From CAYLOP01 sp964385305 (GTDB lineage: Bacteria; Chloroflexota; Anaerolineae; Anaerolineales; E44-bin32), in the NCBI GenBank assembly GCA_964385305.1, contig CAYLOP010000020.1, forward strand, positions 1 through 33,240: a DNA stretch of 33,240 bases, given 5' to 3'. A model generated the notes under the pieces. It made no database searches and was not told the origin of the DNA. It saw nothing but the letters and a program-made list of their open reading frames with translations. Position 1 is the stretch's first letter. Each line of letters opens with the position of its first letter. The translations under genes were made by a program, and so were the position numbers. This document shows, in pieces, positions 17,201-25,915 of this stretch.

Positions 17201-18488
17201 AACAAAGGGCGTCCATATCGACGTTCACCATATCACACGCGTGGAAGGTCATGGCAATATCGTGGTTGACATGAAAAATGGGGAACTCGAAAAATGTGAG
17301 CTCCAGATCGTTGAGGCACCCCGATTCTTCGAAGCAATGCTACGCGGTCAACCCTATCAACACGCGGCCCACATCACCTGTCGGATATGCGGAATTTGCT
17401 CCGTCTCGCACACAACGGCCTCCCTTCGCACTGCAGAAAAGGCGCTTGGCATCCAATTGAGCGAACAAACAGAATTGCTGCGCAAGGTGATCTTCCATGC
17501 GGAAATGCTCGACAGCCATATCCTGCATGTCTACATGCTTGTAGCACCGGACTTGCTGGGCGTAGGGAGTGTGATCCCGCTCGCGGAAAGCGCTCCGGAC
17601 GTCGTAATCCGTGCACTTCGCATGAAGAAGCTGGCCGGGGATATCTGCGCCGCGATTGGTGGGCGACACACGCATCCCGTTGCGATGACCGTCGGCGGCT
17701 TCACGCACCTGCCGTCTGAAGATACGCTGACGTCATTGTGCGAACGATTGGAAGCCATGCGCGCCGACCTTGATGCCACTGTCGAACTCTTCCAAAGTCT
17801 CAAGCTGCCGGATTTCGAGCGTGATACAGAGTTCATCGCCCTGCAAAAGGAGGATGAGTATTGCTTCATCGATGGCGTCATCGCAAGCAGCGATGGCGGG
17901 ACATGGCCCATTGAGGGATACCGGGATGTGACAAATGAATTTCTCGTCGACCACTCCACGGCCAAACGTGCCCACAACAAACGCGATTCCTACATGGTCG
18001 GTGCCCTGGCTCGCTTCAACATCAACCATGACCTGCTTCACCCTCGGGCGAAAGCTGCAGCAACGGCGCTGGGACTCAAGCCAAAGTGCATCAATCCATA
18101 TATGAACTCGGTGGCACAAGTGGTTGAAATTGTCCACTCCACAGAGGAATCGATTGAGATCATCCACGAACTCCTACAGCGCGGCATCACACCAGAAGAA
18201 CCCGGCCAACCAACCCGCCTCACTGGAGAAGGCGTTGGTGGGGTCGAGGCCCCTCGAGGTATCTTGTTCCACAATTACGTCATCGAGGAAGGAGTGGTCT
18301 CGGGTGCAAATTGTGTTATCCCGACCAATCAGAACCTGCAGAATTGCGAATTGGATATGCGCGCTTTGGTTCCGGATTATCTCGACCAATCTCCCGAAGA
18401 GATCCGATTCGCCCTTGAGATGCTTGTGCGCGCTTACGATCCATGTATCTCGTGCTCAACGCATATGCTGGATGTGAAGTTTGTCTGA
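17187..18488 (+). CDS. hydA: Group 3b [NiFe] hydrogenase large subunit (alpha)
   Basis: Catalytic subunit of 433 aa. NiFe ligands are intact: L1 motif CRICGIC (C68, C71) and L2 motif DPCISCSTH (C420, C423). The N terminus ITRVEGHGNIVV and the sequence HAEMLDSHILHVYML match group 3b enzymes. After H426 only seven residues remain (MLDVKFV), the expected cleavable tail, and a protease gene overlaps the stop. GAGGTGGGCGGCG before the ATG supports the start. The enzyme likely works reversibly between H2 and NAD(P)H; sulfur-reducing activity is known for some relatives but is not shown here. Confidence 0.96.
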   Translation: MATTKTKGVHIDVHHITRVEGHGNIVVDMKNGELEKCELQIVEAPRFFEAMLRGQPYQHAAHITCRICGICSVSHTTASLRTAEKALGIQLSEQTELLRKVIFHAEMLDSHILHVYMLVAPDLLGVGSVIPLAESAPDVVIRALRMKKLAGDICAAIGGRHTHPVAMTVGGFTHLPSEDTLTSLCERLEAMRADLDATVELFQSLKLPDFERDTEFIALQKEDEYCFIDGVIASSDGGTWPIEGYRDVTNEFLVDHSTAKRAHNKRDSYMVGALARFNINHDLLHPRAKAAATALGLKPKCINPYMNSVAQVVEIVHSTEESIEIIHELLQRGITPEEPGQPTRLTGEGVGGVEAPRGILFHNYVIEEGVVSGANCVIPTNQNLQNCELDMRALVPDYLDQSPEEIRFALEMLVRAYDPCISCSTHMLDVKFV

Positions 18489-19065
18489 GAATACCGCCCA
18501 CACAGCTTCACCCAAGAAGGTTGTGATGCCGATTCGAACCACAGATGCAACGGAGGAAAACCAGACGCTCGTTCTAGCGCTTGGCAACCCACTCCGCGGT
18601 GACGATGGCATTGGGGTAGCCATCCTGGAGCATGTAGCTGAGAACGCATCCTTAACCTCCAATATCACACTTTGCGATGGCGGCTGCGCTGGTCTCGAAT
18701 CTGCGCTGCTCCTCGAAGGCTACAAGCGGGCGATCATTCTTGATGCGGCGGAAATTGGGTGTGAACCGGGAGCGTGGCGACGGTTGCGCTTTGGCCAGAT
18801 TATGCTTCAAGAATGTGATATGCATACGATCCCGTCCCTGCACTATGCAGGTCTGGCCGAAGCGCTCACACTTGGGGATGCCCTTGGCATCCTGCCGTCT
18901 GAGATCTTGATATACGGTGTGCAACCGCAGAAGATCGGATGGTCGCCGGGTCTGAGTGAACCGGTCAGGCATGCCATCCCTGCGATCTGCGCGGATATTC
19001 TCGAGGAGTTGTTTTGCGATCATGAAGCTTGCACTGATGAGAAGTTTAGCCTACCATTGGCGTAG
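18481..19065 (+). CDS. [NiFe] hydrogenase maturation endopeptidase for the group 3b enzyme
   Basis: HyaD/HoxW-family protease, 194 aa, that trims the large-subunit tail. Core motifs are LALGNPLRGDDGIGVAILEH, an acidic site in AIILDAAEIG, and a histidine in IPSLHYAGLAEAL. The reading frame opens at a TTG at 18481 that overlaps the end of the large subunit; an ATG at 18526 is an alternative closer to the conserved core, so the start is uncertain. Close coupling to the alpha subunit gene indicates that enzyme as its substrate. Confidence 0.9.
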   Translation: MSENTAHTASPKKVVMPIRTTDATEENQTLVLALGNPLRGDDGIGVAILEHVAENASLTSNITLCDGGCAGLESALLLEGYKRAIILDAAEIGCEPGAWRRLRFGQIMLQECDMHTIPSLHYAGLAEALTLGDALGILPSEILIYGVQPQKIGWSPGLSEPVRHAIPAICADILEELFCDHEACTDEKFSLPLA

Positions 19066-19110
19066 GATAGACTACCATCCGTGCACACTCAAATCAAAGG
19101 AAACTATCCT

Positions 19111-19503
19111 ATGGCTAAAATACTAATCATTGACGACGATCCAGATATCGTAACCTCTGCACGACTGAGCCTGGAAGCCGCAGGCCACGCAGTCGTGGAA
19201 GCCCATAACGGTACAGAGGGCCTCGAAAAAATCAAGGCGGAAAAACCGGACTTGATCATCCTGGATGTGATGATGGATACCACAACGGAAGGTTTCCAGC
19301 TCACACTCCAGCTTCGCAGCCCTGATCCCACTTCGGAGTATAAGGACTTCCTTGAAACGCCGATTCTCATGCTGACATCGATTCACAGCACAACGCCGCT
19401 CCGCTTTGGCCCAACGGAAGATTACTTGCCCGTAGATGAGTTCGTTGATAAACCGTTGGACCCCGATGAGCTTGTGAATAAGGTCGAAGCGCTATTGAGT
19501 TGA
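19111..19503 (+). CDS. Single-domain response regulator (receiver only)
   Basis: A CheY-like receiver of 130 aa with no output domain. It has the acidic pocket D8-D10, phosphoacceptor D52 in LIILDVMMD, a switch threonine/serine near MLTSIHS, and the conserved lysine in FVDKPLDPDEL. A loop after D52 (about 20 residues, TTTEGFQLTLQLRSPDPTSE region) is longer than in CheY. Such stand-alone receivers are common beside group 3 hydrogenase and NADH-linked gene sets. Start ATG 19111 follows AAAGGAAA. The kinase gene starts 51 bases downstream. Confidence 0.93.
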   Translation: MAKILIIDDDPDIVTSARLSLEAAGHAVVEAHNGTEGLEKIKAEKPDLIILDVMMDTTTEGFQLTLQLRSPDPTSEYKDFLETPILMLTSIHSTTPLRFGPTEDYLPVDEFVDKPLDPDELVNKVEALLS

Positions 19504-19554
19504 TTTCCCACCCATAATGCCCGAGTCCAGCAGGTTAGGGTTGACAGGTCTTGC

Positions 19555-21450
19555 ATGGCTAACAGGAAAATAGATAGACCCAACTCGCTGGATATGCCGT
19601 TCCTGTGTGAGATTGCAGGTGGCAGTGTCCAACTCATACGTGCACGCTGGCTTGTCGGCCTGCTCTTACTGGCTGCTACTGCAATTGGTTCTAACCTAAA
19701 AGGCCTTTCCCTCCAGGAAAGGCCTTTATATCTCATCGGCGCGGGTATTTTGTTGTACAACGCCGCCTTATCATTTTTCTTGCAGCGATTGAATCCCCAG
19801 GATCGTCTCGCATGTGAAATTCGAACGAGGAACATCGTGCTCATCCAGGTCGCGTTCGATTGGCTGAGCATGACGGCTTTCCTCCACTTCACCGGCGGCA
19901 TCCGCAGCTCGGCGATCCCGCTGATCTTGACTCATGTCTTTATCACAGCACTTATAATGTCGCGTTGGCTCACCTTCCTCTTCATCTTTGTGGACGTCGG
20001 GACGCTGGGTGGGATCGCACTGCTGGAACGCGCCCATATCCTTCCACATTACGATATGATCGCCGCTGCGGAGTCTGCCATCTATACCGACCTGCTGTTT
20101 ATCGTCTCACGTTTAGCCTTCGTTACGATCATTGCCTTCGTCATCGGCTTTGTGATGACATCTGTCATGATCCGCCACCAGGAAAGAGACTCACGGACCT
20201 TCAGCCTCCTTCAGGCTGCACAAACGATCTCGGCCACACTTGATATTCAGGCATTGGTTGACAACCTCACCCAAAGCATCACACAATCGCTGAAGGCACA
20301 CGGGGCGACGGTACGGTTGATCGATGAGAGCACAGGGCGACTTGTTCTGGAATCCTCCTATGGATTGAGTGAAGACTTCCTCAGGAAAAGCCCTCTTGAA
20401 CTAACGCTGCGCGCAATCGAGACAGAGGTGCTGACCGCTCCACCACTGGTCGTGAATGAGTGTGATCAAGACGACCGTATTCAATACCATGAAGCGGTCA
20501 GGGAAGAAGGTATTCGCAGCATGGTAACCGTGCCTTTACGATGGCTGGGCAAACCCAAGGGCATTCTCAGCGTCTACGCCAGACGGCCAAAATACTTCTC
20601 TCCTGCGAATGCCGACCTTGTCACGAAGATCGCCAGCATCGCGTCAACAGCGCTAGAAAATGCGACAAGTTATCGGATCTTGCAGCAGCAAGATTCGGAA
20701 CGAGCAAGGTTCGTGCGAATCGTCACCCACGAATTGCGTTCACCGGTGGCCGGCGCACAAAGTCTGGTTCGTACGATGGTGCGCGGCTTGGTTGGAGAAT
20801 TCGAAGATCGACAATTCGAGCTGATCGAACGTGTGTCCATGCGCCTCGATCAGCTCAAGTCGCTCATCGACGATCTGCTCGCGCTCGCCTCAGGAAGGAT
20901 GGAGGATCTCACAAAGCCCTTCGAGTGGATAGCGCTCCAACCTTATCTTCAAGAACTCGTTGATCGTCTCCAGCCCGAAGCGGCAAGCAAGCAAATCCAA
21001 CTCAAACTCGATGCGCCAACGGATCTCCTATATGTCCAAGCAACGGAGGAGGGTCTAGCTCGGATCTTCGATAACTTGCTTGGTAATGCTTTAAAATACA
21101 CGCCTGCTGGAGGACGTGTCTCTATCGTGTTACACGAGGAGCAGGGTAAGGTCGAAGTTCGAGTTGTCGATACCGGTATTGGCATCCCGTTGAGTGACCA
21201 GCCGCACATATGGGATGAGTTCTATCGGGCACGCAACGTGCGTCAAGCCGGCATCCTGGGAACCGGATTGGGGTTGAGCATCGTGAAGGCCTTAGTCGAT
21301 CAATTCGGCTGGTTAATCACTGCAGAGAGTAAGGAAGGCGAAGGTTCTACGTTTACATTGATCCTGCCGGCAGACTTTAACTCTCACGCTCCTTCTGGTC
21401 GGTCAGGGGGAGCTGAGAAGGAAGAGGCGCATAAAACCGATGAGTGTTAG
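19555..21450 (+). CDS. Membrane histidine kinase with GAF domain
   Basis: Sensor kinase of 631 aa: five or six N-terminal transmembrane helices (about residues 25-205), GAF domain (about 225-370), HisKA with phosphoacceptor H392 in RIVTHELRSPVAG, and HATPase_c with N box (FDNLLGNALKYTPAGG), G1 (VDTGIGIP) and G2 (GTGLGLSIVKALV). It probably phosphorylates the adjacent single-domain receiver. The ATG at 19555 has only a weak ribosome site. A perfect 12-bp inverted repeat lies within the codons of the first membrane segments. The signal is not known; position between the hydrogenase clusters suggests redox or H2 metabolism. Confidence 0.93.
   Translation: MANRKIDRPNSLDMPFLCEIAGGSVQLIRARWLVGLLLLAATAIGSNLKGLSLQERPLYLIGAGILLYNAALSFFLQRLNPQDRLACEIRTRNIVLIQVAFDWLSMTAFLHFTGGIRSSAIPLILTHVFITALIMSRWLTFLFIFVDVGTLGGIALLERAHILPHYDMIAAAESAIYTDLLFIVSRLAFVTIIAFVIGFVMTSVMIRHQERDSRTFSLLQAAQTISATLDIQALVDNLTQSITQSLKAHGATVRLIDESTGRLVLESSYGLSEDFLRKSPLELTLRAIETEVLTAPPLVVNECDQDDRIQYHEAVREEGIRSMVTVPLRWLGKPKGILSVYARRPKYFSPANADLVTKIASIASTALENATSYRILQQQDSERARFVRIVTHELRSPVAGAQSLVRTMVRGLVGEFEDRQFELIERVSMRLDQLKSLIDDLLALASGRMEDLTKPFEWIALQPYLQELVDRLQPEAASKQIQLKLDAPTDLLYVQATEEGLARIFDNLLGNALKYTPAGGRVSIVLHEEQGKVEVRVVDTGIGIPLSDQPHIWDEFYRARNVRQAGILGTGLGLSIVKALVDQFGWLITAESKEGEGSTFTLILPADFNSHAPSGRSGGAEKEEAHKTDEC
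19699..19727 (+). repeat. Perfect 12-bp inverted repeat inside the kinase gene
   Basis: AAAGGCCTTTCC (19699-19710) and GGAAAGGCCTTT (19716-19727) form a perfect 12-bp stem with a 5-base loop. It lies in codons about 49-58 of the histidine kinase, between membrane helices. A stem this strong near a 5' coding end could slow ribosomes or polymerase. No T-tract follows. Confidence 0.75.
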
Positions 21451-21485
21451 AAGCTATCGAAACATAAAGATTTTACTCGCTCCGA

Positions 21486-22415
21486 CTAGATATCCTCCAC
21501 AATCACATCGAGCAATACTTCATTTTCCGGATTGTGCACAAACGCCCAAAACGCTTGGACGGCTGGCGTGGGCGTCTGCTTACGGTCACGCGCTAAATAA
21601 ACCCACCTTTGAAGGTTGAGATTTTTAACCGGGATCTCAACCACATTCCCCAATTCAATCGCCCACTCGGCAGCCAGACGGGAGATAAAAGCCACGCCAA
21701 ATCCACCCTCTACCGTCTTTACAATCGCTTCATCATTTCCGATCTCCATGATCACATTTAAATGATCGATGGAAATCTCATGCTTGGCGAGTTCTGTAAG
21801 CAATTGATTCCGCGTTCCGGATCCCTCTTCTCTTAAGATCATAGGAACATCGACCAGAGCCCAAGGATTGACGTCAAAACGCGAACGCCATGGATGGTTA
21901 TCCGCTACGATGAGTACGATTGGGTCGAGGAGTAACTCCATATATTCAAGGCGCATATCCCTCTCAACGCCATTGACAACCCCGATATTTGAGCCTTCCT
22001 CAAGCAAACATTCCACAATTTCAGAGCCACGGCAGTATTGGATCGAGAGGCGGACACCAGGATACTGCTGCCGGAAACGACCTATAAGGACCGGGATAAT
22101 CCACTTCCCTGCAGTAGTACTGCTGTAAATGCAAAGATTGCCAGATATATCCTCTTGCATACCAATCATCATGTTCTCAAGCTCAGAAGCCCCCTGCACA
22201 AGCTTCCGAGCCCATGGCACGAGCTGGCGACCGGCCTCCGTAAGCTGCAGTCTCCCGCCGCTGCGGTCGAACAATAGAAGCCCAATTTCACTTTCAAGCG
22301 ATTTGATATGGTGGCTGATGGTAGGCTGGGAAAGGTGAAGCTCCTTTGCAGCTTGCGAGAAGCTCATGCTATCAGCACAATAAATAAACACATTCAGTCT
22401 CATAAGGTCCAGCAT
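21486..22415 (-). CDS. LysR-family transcriptional regulator
   Basis: A 309-aa regulator. The N-terminal winged HTH covers residues 1-60 (SFSQAAKELHLSQPTISHHIKSLE, then LLLFDRSGGRLQLTEAG). The rest is a periplasmic-binding-protein-like effector domain (residues about 90-300), CysB/CbbR-like in pattern (IILREEGSGTRNQL-like PMILREEGSGTRNQL, GFGVAFISRLA). The start is preceded on the minus strand by AGAGAGGG. It is divergent from the HdrC/HdrB-like gene across a 500-base region, the usual arrangement for a LysR protein controlling the neighbouring operon. The inducer is unknown; relatives respond to small organic acids or nucleotides. Confidence 0.95.
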   Translation of the reverse strand: MLDLMRLNVFIYCADSMSFSQAAKELHLSQPTISHHIKSLESEIGLLLFDRSGGRLQLTEAGRQLVPWARKLVQGASELENMMIGMQEDISGNLCIYSSTTAGKWIIPVLIGRFRQQYPGVRLSIQYCRGSEIVECLLEEGSNIGVVNGVERDMRLEYMELLLDPIVLIVADNHPWRSRFDVNPWALVDVPMILREEGSGTRNQLLTELAKHEISIDHLNVIMEIGNDEAIVKTVEGGFGVAFISRLAAEWAIELGNVVEIPVKNLNLQRWVYLARDRKQTPTPAVQAFWAFVHNPENEVLLDVIVEDI

Positions 22416-22638
22416 GTATACGCCCTCTCTTGGATCCCCGGCTCCGTATCGCGTTGCCTGGCTTCTTCTTTTACACCACTATCGACCCCTCCACTGTCGC
22501 ACAGGTGAACTTAGAACCGAACTCCAACAAGACTGATGACTAGCCTTAGTTGCAAACTCTTGAAGAACAATGTCTCCGCACCTTACCACCGGCAAATTGC
22601 CGTGCTCTACACGCCCTCACACACCCCGATAATTCGAC

Positions 22639-22668
22639 TTGCTATATAACCCTTCTATATTATATACT
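22639..22668 (+). promoter_or_regulatory. Candidate sigma-70-type promoter
   Basis: TTGCTA at 22639-22644 and TATACT at 22663-22668 with an 18-base spacer, in the AT-rich block upstream of the Hdr/ETF/Mvh cluster. It matches the consensus moderately. Overlapping CTATAT repeats may be regulator contacts. Confidence 0.4.
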
Positions 22669-22742
22669 TTCTATATGATTGCCCATAGAGATCATCTATT
22701 ACTTTTGTCCATTTTACTCGTGCAGTTAGTCACTTCGCTAAT

Positions 22743-22758
22743 GGTGAATAAATTCACA
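22743..22758 (+). promoter_or_regulatory. CRP/FNR-like dyad
   Basis: GGTGA-N6-TCACA at 22743-22758 differs at one base from the CRP consensus half-sites (TGTGA-N6-TCACA). The inner arms GTGAAT and ATTCAC are perfect inverted repeats separated by AA. It lies about 75 bases downstream of the candidate -10, so for that promoter it would act as a roadblock, or it serves a second promoter nearer the gene. The cognate regulator is not in the window. Confidence 0.4.
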
Positions 22759-22916
22759 TACTATGGACAGGCGTTCAAGTTCAATTTAGCTGATTCATGG
22801 AGAGCTGACATCCAAATATGTCAACTCAAAAGATTTGCAGACACCTCACATCATCCAGCCACTTCGTTTGGTGCGTTGGCTGAAGTGAGGCTTTTCATGA
22901 AACTGTGAGGTGGACG

Positions 22917-24119
22917 ATGACGGAGACAACTGCAATGGATACCTCCCAAGAATTTCTCCAACAAATGATTGAAACAATTGATGACGGCGAACGTGTCCGC
23001 CTGTGTCTTCAATGCGGCTCATGTACCGGTGTTTGTCCATTTGGTTTCGCGATGGATTACCCACCCCGATCGATTATCGCCGCATTACGGGCTCACGAGA
23101 TTGAGTCTGTATTTGATAGCGACACGATCTGGTTATGCATATCTTGCTTTGCATGCACATCATCTTGCCCTGCGAAAATTCCTCTCACGGAAGGGCTTTT
23201 AGCATCGGTAAAGAGTGAAATGCTCCTCAAAGGTGAGATTCCAGAGGAATTAAAAGTCGCCCTGGAAAATTCTCGACGTTATTCCAATACCCTTGGGGAA
23301 TCGCCCAAGAAACGCGCCGAATGGGCAAGTGACTTTACAGTTAATGTTCCAATCATGGCTAAGCACAACAAACCGGTTGATGTGCTTTGGTATGTGGGCG
23401 ACTATCCGTCGTACCACCCTCGCGTCCAACAGGTAACGCGGGCTATGGCGAAGGTATTTGACGCCCTTAAGGTAGACTTTGCCATTCTCGGCCCAGAGGA
23501 GAATAGCTCAGGGGACGAGCAAGGCCTAGCTGGTGAAACAGGCTTGCGCGAGCTGCTGGCAACAAAGAACGCAAAAGCCTTCAGCAAATATGAATTCAAA
23601 GAAATCGTAACCACCGATCCACACGCCTATAACGTCATCAAGAACGAATACCCCAAGCTAGGTTTTTCGTTCCCCATTCGCCACTATACACAATACCTCG
23701 CAGATCGCCTCGACGATCTAAAGTCGGTACTCAAGAACGGGACCGAGATGCAAGTAACGTATCACGATCCATGCGCACTAGGGAGAGCCAATGATAATAA
23801 TATCTACGAAGAACCGAGGCAGGTGCTCGCAGCAATCCCTGGTGTAGAGCTGGTTGAGATGTCACACACCCGCTCGAATAGCATTTGCTGTGGAGGTGGG
23901 GGTGGAGGGATGTGGTTGGATGGTTTTTCCTGGGAGAAGACGCAAACCCGGTCAGCTGACTGGAGAATCCTGGAAGCCATCTCAGCTGGGGCAGATGTCC
24001 TCGCGGTCGCATGCCCCTACGAAACCCCTCGCTATGAGGATGCCGTGAAAAGCACCGGCCATGCAGGAGACATTGTGGTGAAGGACATCGTTGAGCTTCT
24101 CGCCGAGGCTCTTTCGTAA
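22917..24119 (+). CDS. HdrC/HdrB-like iron-sulfur protein (2x[4Fe-4S] + CCG domains), soluble
   Basis: A 400-aa soluble protein of the HdrD/GlpC/DgcB family that relays electrons. The N-terminal HdrC-like part has two [4Fe-4S] motifs, C30-C33-C36-C40 and C74-C77-C80-C84. The C-terminal part has two CCG-type domains. The second retains C286, C324-C325 (CCGGGGGGMW) and C366, but the usual last cysteine of CxxC is replaced (CPYE). In the first domain the cysteines are gone: SSGDEQGLAGETG and TTDPHAYN stand where homologues often have CCGDP or CTGDP and TTCPHCFN. ATG 22917 follows GAGGTGG. First gene of the ETF/Hdr/Mvh cluster. In place of canonical HdrBC it may be the acceptor or donor for HdrA or for EtfAB (inference). 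Confidence 0.88.
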   Translation: MTETTAMDTSQEFLQQMIETIDDGERVRLCLQCGSCTGVCPFGFAMDYPPRSIIAALRAHEIESVFDSDTIWLCISCFACTSSCPAKIPLTEGLLASVKSEMLLKGEIPEELKVALENSRRYSNTLGESPKKRAEWASDFTVNVPIMAKHNKPVDVLWYVGDYPSYHPRVQQVTRAMAKVFDALKVDFAILGPEENSSGDEQGLAGETGLRELLATKNAKAFSKYEFKEIVTTDPHAYNVIKNEYPKLGFSFPIRHYTQYLADRLDDLKSVLKNGTEMQVTYHDPCALGRANDNNIYEEPRQVLAAIPGVELVEMSHTRSNSICCGGGGGGMWLDGFSWEKTQTRSADWRILEAISAGADVLAVACPYETPRYEDAVKSTGHAGDIVVKDIVELLAEALS

Positions 24120-24134
24120 ACAGGAGAGTGATGC

Positions 24135-24905
24135 ATGGATATCATTGTCCCCATTAAATTTGTGCCTGATCTGGTCGAAGAGCTTGAGATCGATGAGGAT
24201 ACAGGTCTGCTTGATCGCATGTTCCTCAGGTTGATCCCCAATGAATTCGATGAACACGCTTTAGAGCAGGCCGTGATCATGAAAGAGCGGCACGGCGGAA
24301 CGGTGACCGTGCTCACTTTAGATACGGGCGATGTCGATGACACGCTCTACACAGCCGTAGCTAAAGGCGCAGATAAAGTGATTAAGATTGCCCGCGAGGA
24401 CTTCGAGCAGGGCGTTGACTCCCATACAACAGCCTTGGTCATTCAGCAAGCGCTAGAAGGGATGTCCTACGACCTAATCTTAGTCGGAACCCAAGCAGTC
24501 GACGACCTAGACGGTTCGATTGGCCCTCTCCTAGCAGCCCAACTTGATTTGCCATTCGTGGGATATGTCACCGGTGTCACACCGCAGGATGGAAAACTCA
24601 TCGTTCGCAAGGAGTATCCTGGGGGCTTAATTGCCAACGTTGAGATTACGCTGCCGGCGATTATTGGCATTCAGGCAGCAGAAAAACCACCCCGCTATGT
24701 GGTTACAAGCCTTGTCATGGAGGCGATGAAAACCGCCGAGATCGAAGAACGCGAGGCTGAGGTTATAACGGTCACCGGCGTGGTTGAGGTTGAAAGGATG
24801 AAGTTGCCTGAGGTCAGTGAACGCGCCGAGATGATTGAAGGCGATGTTGATCAAGTGGCTGATGCAATCGTTAATATACTTAAAGATCAAGGTTTACTTT
24901 CCTAG
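24135..24905 (+). CDS. etfB: Electron transfer flavoprotein beta subunit
   Basis: A 256-aa EtfB (FixA) family protein forming the ETF heterodimer with the next gene product. It has the family opening DIIVPIKFVPD, the region LIPNEFDEHALEQAV, and the nucleotide-binding segment GTQAVDDLDGSIGPLLAAQL, then LPAIIGIQAAEKPPRY. In ordinary ETFs the beta subunit binds AMP; in bifurcating ETFs it binds a second FAD. I cannot decide between these from sequence alone. AGGAG lies before the ATG and the gap to the upstream HdrC/B-like gene is 15 bases, so it belongs to the same operon. Confidence 0.95.
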   Translation: MDIIVPIKFVPDLVEELEIDEDTGLLDRMFLRLIPNEFDEHALEQAVIMKERHGGTVTVLTLDTGDVDDTLYTAVAKGADKVIKIAREDFEQGVDSHTTALVIQQALEGMSYDLILVGTQAVDDLDGSIGPLLAAQLDLPFVGYVTGVTPQDGKLIVRKEYPGGLIANVEITLPAIIGIQAAEKPPRYVVTSLVMEAMKTAEIEEREAEVITVTGVVEVERMKLPEVSERAEMIEGDVDQVADAIVNILKDQGLLS

Positions 24906-24922
24906 CATGGAGAGGGATTCCT

Positions 24923-25897
24923 ATGAGCAACGATATTTGGGTTATTGCAGAACATTTACGCGGTGAGGTCCTGGATATAACCTACACAATGCTCGCCGCG
25001 GGGCGAGAGCTGGCGGATGGCCTAGGCGGTCAGCTCACCGCCATACTGCTGGGGCATAACGCTAAGGATTTAGCCTCAACCTTCGGCGCCGCTGACGTTG
25101 TCCGGGTGGTGGACCATGCGGAGCTGGCCGAGTTCAATCCAGATGCCTACCTTCAAACCCTTGTGCCACTCATTCAGGGCGCCTCCCCGCGGGTCGTGAT
25201 TTTTGGCCACACGACAATCGGCATGGACATCGCCTGTGGTGCAGCATATAAGCTCTCTGCACCGATTGTGAGCTCGTGTCGAACGGTCTCAGTTGAGAGC
25301 GGCCAAGCAAGATATGAAGCCCTAACCTGCGGTGGGAAGCTGTTTGGAGAGGGGCTGATCCCAGAACCAACGTGTCTCATAACGCTCATTGCAGGTGGTT
25401 ATAAGCCGGAGCAGGGATTCGTTGAACAAACGCCCACAATTGAGGACGTAGCCCCGCCAACCGCGTTGGATGTATTGCGGACCAAATTGGTTGAATACAT
25501 TGAGCCGGAAGAAGGGGATGTCGATATCACCAAGGAGGCGATCCTGATCTCCGTCGGACGAGGCATCCAACAGGAGGAGAACCTTCAAGCTGCAGAAGAA
25601 TTGGCCACCGTTCTTGGAGGCGCGGTATCGGCCTCCCGGCCGGTCGTGGATTGGGGTTGGCTGCCAACCTCCCGCCTTGTCGGTAAATCTGGAAAAAGCG
25701 TCAAACCGAAGCTCTATCTTGCCTTGGGTATCAGCGGAGCACCGGAGCATGTTGAGGGCGTTCTTGAAGTTGAGTTGATGATTGCTGTAAACACCGATGA
25801 ACAGGCACCGATCTTTGACATAGCGACCTATGGCGCCGCAGTCGATGCAACGGATCTTATGCCTGTCCTCACTGGAAAAATCGGTCAGGCAAAATGA
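24923..25897 (+). CDS. etfA: Electron transfer flavoprotein alpha subunit
   Basis: A 324-aa EtfA (FixB) family protein. The C-terminal FAD-binding domain is clear: ISVGRGIQQEENLQAAEELA, ASRPVVDWGWLP, LVGKSGKSVKPKLYLALGISGAPEHV (split here into its recognisable parts) and a final D of DEQAPIFDIATYGA. No extra ferredoxin domain is fused at the N terminus. Together with EtfB it carries electrons between flavin dehydrogenases and the membrane HdrD-like oxidoreductase encoded 18 bases downstream. GAGAGGG precedes the ATG. Confidence 0.96.
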   Translation: MSNDIWVIAEHLRGEVLDITYTMLAAGRELADGLGGQLTAILLGHNAKDLASTFGAADVVRVVDHAELAEFNPDAYLQTLVPLIQGASPRVVIFGHTTIGMDIACGAAYKLSAPIVSSCRTVSVESGQARYEALTCGGKLFGEGLIPEPTCLITLIAGGYKPEQGFVEQTPTIEDVAPPTALDVLRTKLVEYIEPEEGDVDITKEAILISVGRGIQQEENLQAAEELATVLGGAVSASRPVVDWGWLPTSRLVGKSGKSVKPKLYLALGISGAPEHVEGVLEVELMIAVNTDEQAPIFDIATYGAAVDATDLMPVLTGKIGQAK

Positions 25898-25915
25898 GGT
25901 TCGAGGAGAGCATTT

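Larger units (their letters stand above)
22416..22916. other. Divergent control region between lysR and the Hdr/ETF/Mvh cluster
   Basis: A 500-base region with no convincing gene. Bases about 22630-22770 are much more AT-rich than the surroundings and contain CTATAT three times (22642, 22655, 22671), a promoter-like pair (22639-22668) and a CRP/FNR-like dyad (22743-22758). An 89-codon open frame across it begins with TTG inside the putative -35 and is not supported. The leader from the candidate promoter to the first ATG would be about 240 bases. Confidence 0.6.

Noticed and set aside
17531..17980. 149-codon minus-strand frame within the group 3b large subunit
   Set aside because: Antisense to a fully conserved hydrogenase gene, with no family resemblance.
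22639..22908. 89-codon open frame in the lysR-hdr intergenic region with a hydrophobic stretch
   Set aside because: It starts with TTG inside the putative -35 element, has no ribosome site, and lies in AT-rich DNA that looks regulatory.
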